A stretch of DNA of 64,000 nucleotides from Hoplostethus atlanticus. Taxonomy: Eukaryota; Chordata; Actinopteri; Trachichthyiformes; Trachichthyidae. This document shows, piece by piece, positions 23,201-35,930 of this stretch. Where the stretch lies: positions 6,766,001 through 6,830,000 of the forward strand of contig JAXDDX010000005.1 in the NCBI GenBank assembly GCA_034670405.1, given 5' to 3'. The position numbers and the translations under genes were made by a program. How positions within the stretch are numbered: the stretch's first letter is position 1; each line of letters starts with the position of its first letter. The notes beneath the pieces are model-generated. The model searched no databases and had not been told where the DNA came from. It worked only from the letters and a program-made list of their open reading frames with translations.

Positions 23201-26200
23201 TAACAGGGAAATTGTACACCTGCCATAATGCCTATTTCCAGATGCTGCCATGTCGTAGTATACTCTGTTGTTGTAAAACAGAGCTTTAACTAACTTCTTT
23301 ATACTATCTGGTACTCTAAAGAAATCGGAAGCCTCCCATAGCAGGCTGTTTGGTACTGAGCCGAAAGCATTTGCCAGATCCAAAAATACAATGTGAAGGT
23401 TTTCTCACGCCTAGCTGACTGAATTTGGTGCCAAATCATAAAAGCCTGGAATTCTGGCTTTTTGCACCAATTTGTAAATTAGCCTTTTCTTTTCTAAGAA
23501 ACTAGATTGCCTCCGTGCCCTTCAAGATTAAATAAGCTACTTGGTCTAAACTGATTATTTCTACAGTCTTTCTCTTTGGGAATGAAAATCCCACCTGCTC
23601 TACACCATACTTTCCAAATAAACAGTTTTTTCCCCCAGGCACAGTCATAATGAATCATTATTGATCCTGACAAAGTTTCAAATTTAAGCATCTGTTAAAT
23701 GTCAGCTCGCTTAGAAACAAGTAGCTTAACTGTGTAGCAACTTGTTACTGTACCAGGTCCATTACAGACAGAGACACAGGCAGCAGGCAGAGTTAACTGG
23801 CCAGCAGGGCCGCTTTATTTACACCACAGCGGCATAAACCCGGCCCGGTGTTTGACGGCAGTTCGGCGCCGTCTCCCTCTGCTGACGCACCTCTGTCTCT
23901 CCCGGCGGGTCAGCCACGGAGCACCAAAGCTGGCCAGCCTGCCAGGCTTCCAGGAGCAACCCCAACTGACCAGCTCTTGCAAGCTGCTCCCAGCTGCACC
24001 CCCGCGGACCTCCGTCGGTTGTCGCCGCTGGAGACGGCCGCTCTCCCACTCCGTTTCTCTCACTGCTGGCTCCGCTCACTCTCCACTCCATACACAGCCA
24101 ACCGGATCCTCTCCATCCCTATTGGCTAAGACTCACTCGGTCAGCCTCTCACACTGATGCTCGCGCTTTCTCTCACACAGTCACACACAGGTTAAAAAGG
24201 ACCCAGCTGCAATCAACCTCAACTGGCTGCAGCTGGTACCGGATCCAGGGGAGAGTCAGTCCACTGACTCAACTCTCTCCTGGATCCAAGCTAAGCCTCA
24301 CCTCCACCCTCCCCCCAGTCTGCCACAAACTGCTTGCTTACATTTCCCGTCTTAACCTCCCAGATCAGATGGTCCTACTGTTCTCATGAATTTGCCTTGA
24401 AATAATAGTTTAAATCATTTGTTCTTGTGACACTGCCTGACCCCTCCTATTTTCTGCTCCTAGATTCTAACCCACCAGCTCACAGTGTTTCTGTTATAAA
24501 GACACCTGACACTGCTACTGAGGCTGCTGCCAACCAAGGTATGACAACAGTATTCCATAATTTCTTCTATGATGCTCTTTTACCTTTCCCAGAGAGTACC
24601 ATTACTGTTTACTGTTTGCAATCATGTTAGGTCCACAATCATGCTCCATTATCAATTCTATGAAACTGATAGGTTAATTCTATGATCACCATGTCATTGT
24701 ATGCTGTAGAATTTTCACTGGAACTAAGGGGCCTTGCCCAAACCATGAAAAACAGCCCAGACCATTATTCCTCCTCTACTAAACCTTATAGTTGTCACTA
24801 TGCATTCTGTCATCCGCCAAACCCAGATTCCTCCGTCGGACTGCCAGATGGTGACACATTTCCACTGCACTGCCGAGTCCAATAACGTCAAGCTTTACAC
24901 CACTCCAGCCGACACTTGACATTGCGCATGGTGATCTTAGGCTTGTGTGCAGTTCACCGTTCTTATATACAGCAGGACAATCTTTTCTTATGCTCTGAAA
25001 GTGTTGACCATACTATCCACTGAGTCCATCCATCATGTATCCAGCTCTTGTATTTAGAAATGATCAGTTTGGAAACTGTTGATGTCAGTGAAAGGAAAAT
25101 CCACCAGTTCCCTCCTTTCTTTGTTGGACTATGTTGTCCTGTCCTTTATTTCAACCTCAGAAGTAGCTAAAGCCGTGATCATTTCATTTTTCAGAATTTG
25201 AGTCTGCATCTGCAAAGTAGTCAGATTTAGATAAATTTAGTGGAAGAGAGCTAGTCACATTAAGAGCACTTATTTATTTATTTATTTTAATGGGAAATTT
25301 TGTCGTCAGGCAAAAGAATTGTACTTAAATAGGACAAACCAAATTCTTGTATACAAACGAGTTCTCATTCGTGGAAATGCACCAGGTGCTATTCCCTACA
25401 GCTTGAACTTCAGTATAGGGCTTTCTCTGTAAACCGGTCACTGAAAAAGAACTATTAAAAGTAACATTTCTCTACCCTGTGAAATCAGGGAGGGCCTTAC
25501 CTAATTACTACTGCATGTGCAGAGATACAAAGATTGATGTCCCAGACAGCATTTGGTGTTGTCAGTATAGTGCCTCGTACTATTGTACTTCCCTACAAAG
25601 GATCATAGACCTTCTTGCAACATAATTTATTGCCGACAATTGCACCAAAAGCTCTGATCCGATATAATTAATCTATAACATTCCCACCTTAAAACAAAGG
25701 AAGTACTATTACAAATTAGCACACACAAGATGTGGAGGCCAACAAGTAAACTATGATGACTAGTATTTACCTCATGGTTCCTCGTCTTCCTACAACAAAA
25801 ACACATGCAGTGCATTAGTGAATTGGTAGTGAGATAGTGAAATCTATTGATAGTCATAAGCCTTGTCTTTTAATTTGCCACGTAGTTATTGCAGTTGCTA
25901 AAAATGGAAACATAAGCAAGCACCAGGGGAGGGGGGGTGCAGGGAGAGAGCAAACGAGTTAAACCAGTTCTTCAACAGGTTTGCTATGGTTGCATCTGAT
26001 GGTGGTTATATCACTCGTTTGTTTTGTTTTTTTAATCTGAATTGGGCTTCTACAAGTGTTTACCTTGGATTATGGCACAAGGGATAGTAACATCTTGTCC
26101 TGTGTATTAATTAATGGACTGCACACTCGCCAGCCTGGCTATCATTACCAGCCGGGGGAGAAGGGAGCAAAGTCGACTCCGCCCCGGCAAGGCTGCTGGC

Positions 26201-29200
26201 CCTGATTGCGTCTTTTCCAAAGTGTTGCGGCAGTGTGCCGACCAGCTAGCTGGTTTCTTCCGGCACCTCTTCAACCTCTCTTTGGACCTGCAGAGAGAGA
26301 GTGCCCCCCTTCTGTGGAAAACCTCATGCATCGTCCTTGTGCCCAAGAAGGGATGCGCCAGTGCCCTCAATGATTTCAGACCAGTGGCACTGACCTCTCA
26401 TATCATGAAGACCTTAGTGGCAGTCTCTCTGGACCCCCTGCAGTTTGCATACCAGGCACACCTCAGAGTCAATGACGGCATCATCTACATGCTGAATAAG
26501 GTATACTCTCACCTGGAGAGGCCCGGGAGCACTGTGTGTTTTTTGACTTCTCCAGTGCATTCAATACCATCCAGCCAAGAAGCTTGCAGAGAAGCCACAC
26601 ACGGCACACTGGGTTACAGACTACCTCACTGGCAGGCCACAGTTTGTTTGTCTACAGAGCAGCCTGTCGGATATGCTGGTGAGCAACACGGGTGTACTTC
26701 AGGAAATGGTACTGACGCCATTGTTGTTCACCCTCTACACGTTGGACTTCAGATTCAATTCTGGGTCCACTCATCTTCAGAAGTTCTCCGATGACCCATC
26801 CATTGTGGGTTGCATCAGTGAGGAGGAGTACAAGAGTCTGGTGGAGAGGTTCGTCGGATGGTGCGACGACAACCACTTACAGCTCAATGTCAGCAAGACA
26901 AGAGAGCTGGTGGTGGCCTGTCATCCTCCAGGGCGAGGAGGTGGAGATGGTGGAATCTTGGGGTTCCTGGGGGTGCAACTCAACCATAAACTGGACTGGT
27001 CAGACAACACTGATGCCCTTTGTATGAAAGGTCAGAGTAGACTGAATGACCTGAGCCTCATCAGGAAGTACAATGTGTGCAACAGGCTGCTCCGCATGGT
27101 CTGACCCCTCCTTGCTTTCTGCTCCTAGGGGTGGATCCTGCAGTGAGTGGTGGTCGTCAGAGCCAATCAGAGTTCTACTGCTGTGTGTGTGCGATGCCAG
27201 CGGAGACGTCTGAGCACCTGCTGTACCACTTGCTGAGTTCAGACAAACACTGCGAACTCAACGCTCATATCAGACCCCTGCTGGTGGAGCACTGCAACAG
27301 CAACACCAAAAACAACACTACGGTAAATAGTCGCCTAAAAAAAAGATTTGAATACATATAAAAAATACTTATAAACTTTTATTTATAAATACATATCATT
27401 ATCAAGTAAAGTATAACCTCTTTTTCTGTATTTAATTATTTTTAATTTGATTCTTTCATTTTGTTTTTCCTGCACTGTCTCTGCTATAAAAGCACACTGC
27501 TTACTCACTTATCATTTTAGAAAAGACAGGGTGTCACAAAGGTTAACAACCAAAAGTGACAGCCTACCACCTATTTTTTTTTATTTCTCCTATGAAGTTG
27601 CCTCAATCTCCACTCCCCCCACATTTTGGGGGGAATTCTTTGGCTTTTTCCTTCTCTTACCATCTCCTTGAGCTCCCCCATGGGTAAAATCATTATATCA
27701 AAGAAAAATAGTGATGTCATGGGATGTTTTCTAGATCTACTAATAACTATTAAAACTCCACTTCCCAGAAGGCTCAGCTGCCCCAGCTGGCCCCCCGTAC
27801 CCTGCAGGAGGTGATGTCTCTGCTTTCTAAAGCAAAGGTCAGTGGAAAGCCTCTACCCCCCCAGGGGCCAATGCTGTTAGCCCCACCCCCTCAGACTACA
27901 GCCTTGGTCTGCTCTGCTACCGAAGGAAGACGCATCCTCCTGGCCAATCAGAATGCGGCTGCCGTGGCAACACAGCCCATCGTCTCGCCATCCCCGGCCA
28001 TGCCCATCAGACTGCTGCTGCCCTCTGGAGTGCAGGGAAAACAGGTGAACACAAACACACACACACTTCTCAGTCTCTGAAGGAACCACGTATTTCAACC
28101 AGGGAGTTGTATCTAATAAAGTGTCCAGTGCAGTTCAGCAGCAGTTCTGTGGGCAAAAATAGAGTTGATGAGTGAGATGGCAGGAATTCTGCTGTCTAAT
28201 AGGTAGGCCGCAATCAGGCAAATAATTGCAGTACAAGAGTGGTGTGCAGAATGGAAACCACAACTCATCAGCCCCTGTCAGGTTAATGCAGCTGATGATT
28301 GAGTCAACATGCGGGCACTAAACTGGCACTAAATGCACACTGTTACCTATATGTCACATTTCTGACTCAGCCAAATGGTGATGAAAATCCTCCAATGTGA
28401 GGACATTTTGTCAGCCCTCATTTGAAAAGGCTTCATTTTAGGGTTAGGGATTAGAATAAGAGTTGGGCATTGGTAAATCATAAGTTGGTTAAAGGATGAG
28501 TGTAAGATGACAGAATGTCCTAACAAGTATATTACTACAAACCTGTCCTGTAGCTCCCTGTCACAGTGACGGTACCAGGCCCTGGTCAGCCCCAGCCTCG
28601 GCAGGTCCTCCTGCCCCCAGGAGTCACCCTCAGTCTGGGTGGGAAAATGGGAGTGATGGGGGGGTCAGGACAACCTCTGGTCCTCACCCAGGGACAAGGA
28701 GGAAAGATAGGAGTCAAGGTGAGTAAAGTTCTTATTTTTCTTTTCTTTTCTTAGTTGTTAATGTTTTTATTTTATTGTGCATTAATTGTTACACTGCTGC
28801 CATATATATATATATACACACACACAACACCCCAATTGCCTCCAGGGATTTAACATGATTTTTCCAGTTCCATTGTGCTGTATAGATCTAATTAGTGGGC
28901 ATATGTTCACATTTGCTAGCCATAGCAGATTACAATTTTGTTTCCAGTTAAAAGTTTTACACAGTCATTCAATGTACTCAGTTATCTTGCCTACAAGACA
29001 TTTTTTGTACTTTTTCTGAAAGAATAGGAATCTTATGTTCAGGGATCTGTTGGCTTATTAGGTTACCCACAGGGAAGCTGTTATCTGTTAGCATAAAAAG
29101 AAACTGGACACTTTGTAAGAGGGTAATCCTGTTATGGTAACTATAACTATGTCATATAGTATCACCTATTATCCACAACTACATTTCATATACAAGAAAT

Positions 29201-32200
29201 TAGACTTTTGTGTACCTGACTTTCACATCACACTGACTGGTGGACAAGTACTAGTAGAACGATGAAGGATTAAGTTGACAGTAAATACATATATGTAGAG
29301 AAAATCAAAAGTGCATATTGTCCACTAAACAGTTCAGAACATTTGGAAGTTTAGTGTCGGTATAATGGCAGTAGAAATGAACCAACTGCAGAACACTTGA
29401 TATGTATTCCAACTGCATATGATTTATTATCTAGCATTGTTAGACGAAGTTTGTGAACCCTTTTGAATTACATGCATTCCTGTATATTGGCTCCTAAAAT
29501 ATGGTCTGATGTTCATCTAAGTCATTAAAAAAGATAAACACTGTGATTTAACAAATAACACACAAAAATATGTACTTTTTATGTCTTTATTGAACATATT
29601 GTTCAAACGTTAACAGCTTGGATGGGAAAAAGTATGTGAACCATAAGATTTAGTAACTAATGGAACCTCCTTTAGCAGCAATAACCTAAGGTCAGGACTC
29701 GGCCATTGCAAAATGCAATTTTTCCTCTATTTAAGCCATTTTGTTGTAGATTTGCAGTCAGTGAGACCGTCGATGTCCTCCCCATGCGACTCACAGAACA
29801 TGTCCCAGTCTGTTGCCTCAAAACAGACCTGTATGGCCTCGTTGGCCTCCGGTGACCATCTTCTCACTGTCCTGGTGGTCACCGGCTGCCTCTGTGACAT
29901 TAGCATACAGCAAGTCCAAAGTCTTATTTTTCCTGGTAAGGCACTTGACAAACTGTTTGAAGGTGGGCAGGCTTATCCCCGGGGGGCAGAGGTGACTCTG
30001 CCAGTGTGATCAGCTATTGTCGGCTGTAAACACTCCCACACTCATGTACGCCAGCGGGGCTTCCAAACTCGAAAGAAAGTAACCCGATGGTCAGATAGAC
30101 ATTCGAAACCCTCTTTGTCCAGTTGATGTCCATATACGTAAAAAGGGGTAACAAAGAGGACACAAAAAACTACAAGAAACACGGAAGCTGCGGGAGCTGC
30201 TGCGACAGGCTGCCACAAGGACGGCCTAGTTATCCCATAGTTGTCCCAGAGCTAAGAAGACACATATGGTCTCTTTTAGAAGATAAGCTCCAGCCAGCCG
30301 GTGGTCCTTACCCAGGACCTTAAGATTTGATATAAAATATAAACAATATATATTTTTATTATAAGAGCCATCAGGTTTCTATATTACTGCTATATTAAAT
30401 GGTGACTGTTTTAACAGGCGAGCCCCAGCCAGGCTCTGGTCCTAAGCCAGGGGCAGGGGGAGAGGAGTGGGGAAGCAGGCCCAGCTCAGACCCTTCTAGT
30501 TCGGGGAAAGGTTGGGGGAAGCCAAGCCCTGGTCCTGACCCAGGGAAAGACTGCCATTGTGGGGGCGGTGAGGTCCAGCCAGCCTTTGGTTGTTGGGACG
30601 AAGGTGAGTACAACATCCAACTCTGTTTCAGTTTCATTTAACAATAGGGGGTTTGTCCTCAGAACACAGCATTCACAATGAATATTAGGTATTGTAGGAT
30701 ATGTTGGAGAAGGTCTATAAGCAGAAAAATCGTGTTTTCTCTATCAATATTGGGTGTATTTGAATGATTTCTATGCATCAAGGTAAGACATTCCTTTGAT
30801 ATAACATCCATGCGAATGATGAGTGTTCCTTTAAGTTTAGAATTGGGAATTTTCATTACATACAAAATTTCATTCATCAATACACAGGATAAGATGTTAT
30901 TATCCCTTGTGCCATAAACCAGGGCAAACACTCATAAAAGTCAAATTCAGATATTATACGAATGATACAAAAACCACCAAATGAACACCATAGCAAACAA
31001 CAGGGCTTCAGGGAGCCCTGACTTGTCTATATCTGTAATGCCTTGTGTCCTTCTGCCTCAACTCCCCTTATCACTGAGGCTTGCATTGTACCATCTTCCT
31101 AAGCATTTTGGTTTCTCTATCACTGTTGGCACCACTTCATCATCTATGAAAAACTTTAGGTCTACTATTTTCCCTTTTAATAATAGAAATACTCCTTGAC
31201 TTACTTGGCTTCATTTTCATTCTAGCTCACTGTAGAATCCTATTCAGCTTATTCAGTAGCTTACTGATCATGCAATATGTAAAATGCATGATGGGAAACA
31301 TCTATGCATTCTTTATATATCTTCTTCTTTGCTATTGCTATATTATATGCTTTGTCAATTTTTGACCAACTGGCAACATAATTGATGCACATATTATCAA
31401 GATCTAGATATGAAAATGTACTGTAAATAGGAACAATTAGATAAACAAGATGGCTGCCATTCATCGATAGAATTGACATTGAGTATGTTGCTAAGTACAC
31501 AATTGGTCAAAACTCAACAACCTTTTGTCCAATTATACAAATATTTGGCACATGAGTTGATTAAAAGTTAGTAAACCTATGGGCAAACTTTTGTTTTTTA
31601 TTCTCCCACATTTTTGCAAATTGTCATGAGATGGTATATGACAGAGACAAGCCATGCCAGCTATATTTGTTACTTGTGCTAAACAATTAATCACTCCCAG
31701 ATCTACAGAAAGTATTACTGCTCTGTTCGCAGGTCAGCTCCAGTCACCCTGTGATGTTGAATCAAAGAATGCCTCTGCTGTCCCAGACAGCCAGAGAACC
31801 ACTACTGTCCTCTCAGTCTACTGTAAGGCTGGTACCTACTGGGAATAAGGTAAAACTAAAGAAAACTAGATCATGTTAAATTAAACTAAACCGCTGCTTT
31901 CTCAGGCATGACAACCTTTGTATCTTTTCAAACTGGTGTAAGGCTGCTACGTATTGGGAATAAGGTACTAAACTGTACTGTAAACAAAATGAAGGTAGTA
32001 TATATGGTAGCATATGCTAAAATTGTAACTGTAAATTCATCAAAATTAGAATCAGTTTTACTGGCCATGTAAGCACATTGGAATTTGGCTTGGTTTGCTT
32101 AATTTTAAAGAACGTATCTGAAACAAAGTAGAATGTAAGTAAAATATAGTTGCAACAAATTATAATTTTGGCAATCACTTAATCTGGTGACTATTTTTCC

Positions 32201-34280
32201 AATTAATCAATTAATGATTCGGTCGATTAGTCAGAACAAAACAAAAAAAATTAGTCATCTATACACCACTTTGTTACTAGGAAGAAAAAAATAGTAAACA
32301 TTTGTTAAAATTGAAAAGCATCATAATTGTATGTTATGGTACAATAATAGTGTTGATAATATAGAAATTCACGAATGAATTTCTTTGAATAATAGCATGC
32401 CTTTAAATGCTATGGATTTGCTTTGTGATTTGTGATTTGCTTTAATTCAAAATTATAAAATACTCTTCACATAAATAATCATTTAATGGCTAATGAGAAA
32501 TATCTATATGTCCAAGATATACCAGATACCATCAATAGCAAGATCAAATAAATAGTAACCAACATACTTTTGTTTTAAATTTTGGTGTCACTACTGTGCA
32601 AGTCCATTTTTTATTTTGCAGAGGTTACTGTATTGTTGGGTTTAGATTTGAATTACCAGACTTTGTTTTGGTTGTATTTTCAGCCATCTTAAATGACAGA
32701 AACGTCTTCTTTGCCTCTCTGCTGCATGTTGGTCAGCTGGACATTTCATACAGTGCTGCCACACAGTGCTTCCTTTGTGCATTGCGTTGGTTGGCCATTA
32801 ATAAGATGTGTCTTTCATGCATACAGCCTGAAATTTTATGAATAATTGGATGTTCCGACAATACAAATAACACTGACACATTGGCTTAATCTATTTTGTC
32901 CAATATGTTGGAGCCTAAAAAGTATATCTAGTATATAAGAAGTATAAGCAATACCTATTAGCTAAATAGAAATATAGCAAATAGGTCTATTCTCTGTACT
33001 GTATGCACATGGTTTACTGTTGGAACCTGACTGATTGCACTGGTAGGAAGCAATGGAAGTCAGTAATAGAGAAAACATTTTTGAGAATGTTGCACTGGGT
33101 TCTGAGTGTTTTGAACACCACAAGGAAGGAAAACAAAACTGCTGTACATGGGATGGTATAATCAGTGTAGAAATAGATGGCTATACTGTCAGGACAGAGT
33201 TGTGCACTAAACTACCTAAAATTAACTGTTTTTGCTCGCAGGTTAACGGTGTGCCAACTTACACTCTGGCCACTGTACAGCTGGCTCTTGCAGTTCAGCC
33301 TGGCGTTGCTACAACCACCTTGAACAAACCACCAATCCTGGTCACCATTCCACAACAAACCAGCCAAACAGAGTCTTCCGCTGTGGAGAACAGAGTGGCA
33401 TCGAACAACCAAAACATGGATTCTGTCTTGGGCGCAGGGCATGCTAAGGAGTTAGCAACCAAAAGCCAGTATCTGGTGAGCATCTGGAAGCACTAATGTC
33501 TCTGACTCAAGAAATTCTAAGTTCACAAATAATCCTTTGATTTTATTTACTAACAAAATGGTCCATTCAGAAGATAAACTTGCAAAATTGCTGATCTACA
33601 GGTACACAGACAGTGTACCTAGACAGTGTACAATACAGCCTAATCTTTTTTAGAAAGCTAATTGGACTGGTACATTGTTTTAGTCAGTTATTTATTTCTC
33701 CAAAAAGTTATTTGTTAATTAAATCCAGTGTAAGTTTAACGTCTGTTAAACTCACTTGTAAACGAGTCACCTATTGCCTAGCTGTTCAATCCAAACACTG
33801 CTATACAATGCTGTTTACCATCACATGATATCTCAGGTAATATCCCAGACACCACTGATCCAAAACTTGGATGGCAGGACGCATCTTGTCACTTGTTTTG
33901 TAAGTTTTCTAGTATTTTTAGAAAAACTCCTGGAAGGACAAATAAATTGCATTTACAATACTGAATTGATTTAATTTTTAAATATCAACATCTAATGGCA
34001 TAGGCCTTTGGCCTTTTTACAAGGGCTCTTGTTAAGAACCTCAAGATACAAATTATAAAGTGCATCTCTTTAGTATTTTGATACATGTTTGTGTGTGTTA
34101 TTTATATGGATTAGAGGACAAATTGAGGCATAACTGGTTTTAATATTTCCAAACCGCTTTGTGAGTTAAATTAAACAAAAACTGAAATAACTGTTCATAA
34201 CATGGAAACATATACAGTGGAACAAACCGGAATTATTAAGGTGTGACGGTGTGTTCTTAAACATTCAACCGCTTCGCAAA

Positions 34281-34320
<40 letters not shown>

Positions 34321-35890
34321 AAGCAGTCTGCTCTGAGGTAGAAATTTCTGCTGAGCATTGCCACTTTGCATTTCACTGCACACCTCGTGTGTGTATGTGA
34401 CAATTAAACTTCTTGAATCTTGAATCTTAAAATCTGCCTCAACGCTGTGAAAGCGTTTGTCAGAGTAGAGTAGGAGTAGATTCAGTTCTTGGATCCCCTG
34501 AATATACCCTGAAATTGAGAATATTCCCCCTCTTTCTTTGACTGAGTGAGAAAAGTAGCTTACTTCTAATACATGGGGAAGAAATGATGATCCAAGTACT
34601 GTTCACTGCTGTGTTTTTTGTTAACATCAAAAAGTGTGGGTTTGACAGATGCTAAAAACACAAAGTGAAAGCAGTAAGGCATGTTTCCATGCCACAGCCA
34701 TCTGTTTCATATGGGAGTAAGCCATCCATCTTGACCGGGTTTCTCATAATCGGAGTGCAAGCTTACATGGGTTATTCTAACCCAGTTATGAAGGTTACAT
34801 GCATTGGCCCAAAACTAGGTAACTTGAGTAACTGGGTTAAGAACATGCATGGGAACATTGCCACTTGAAAGTTGAAGTTGAATATGAGACAACTCTCTCA
34901 TTTTGTTCTCAGTTGACCTTGTTAAGCTTTCTATTGAGGCACGTTTTTGCCTGTTTGTTTTCTAATGTGCAAACTAAGTATAAAGAACTACAGCGGGAAC
35001 ACAACTGTGCCCTATAAAGATATTACGTTTTAAGTATTGGTTTGTGCCCGTAGGTGAGGACCACTTCAGGAACAGTCCGCTGCTCATGCTGTAAGATCCT
35101 GCTGTCCGATAAAGGGATTTTCCAACATTTGCTCCATGGGCTACAGTGTCTCTTCTGTCCTCTGATGTTCTATTCCCTTAAACAACTGTTAGCTCACAGT
35201 GAAAATGAGCACAGCCTGGCTGAGGCTGACAACAGAGAGCAAGCCAAGAGAGAATACCAACTGGCTACAACAGAAGATGGAAGACTGGTGATACCAACAT
35301 TCAACATGAAAACTACAGTTCCCAGGGATCTGCTGGGATGTAAGGAACTACAACTGGCTGTTGTTACTGGCAAAGGGAAGGAGGTGGGTGTAGGCGGAGG
35401 GTGTGTGTGTGAGTGCATGCGTGCGTGCGTGCGTGCACGCACTGGTTGTAGAGACCAATAATAATGAATGTTAAAAAATTGCCTTTGTCTTTTGTTTCCT
35501 CTCCTGTCTTATCTCTTTTCTTGATCTGTTTTTTTCTCCTCCCTCTCCTCAGGTCCTATACCTCCATCTTAGTGAGGAGCCCCATAAGGCTCCAACCCCA
35601 TCCATCCCATCTTCTGGTTGTCCCTTCTGCCCCGACCAACCCATAAACCCTGCAGTGTATGAACAGCACCTTCGACAACAGCATCACATTCTGCCCACTA
35701 TCCACGCCATTCTGAAGACGCCGGCGTTTAAGTGTGTGTACTGTCTGGGAGTGTATACAGACAAATCAACTGCCCGGACTATTTCCATCCATGTTCAGAG
35801 GTGTCGCTGTGCCCCAAGAAGTGCTAAGGATGCAGAGAGGCTGCTGAATCCTGATACACACTGTCTGAATGGAGAGACAGGTGGAGCAAG

Positions 35891-35930
<40 letters not shown>

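Noticed and set aside
35464..35646. Open frame just upstream of exon 14 as an alternative start
   Set aside because: It crosses the pyrimidine tract and acceptor in a frame different from the zinc-finger frame.
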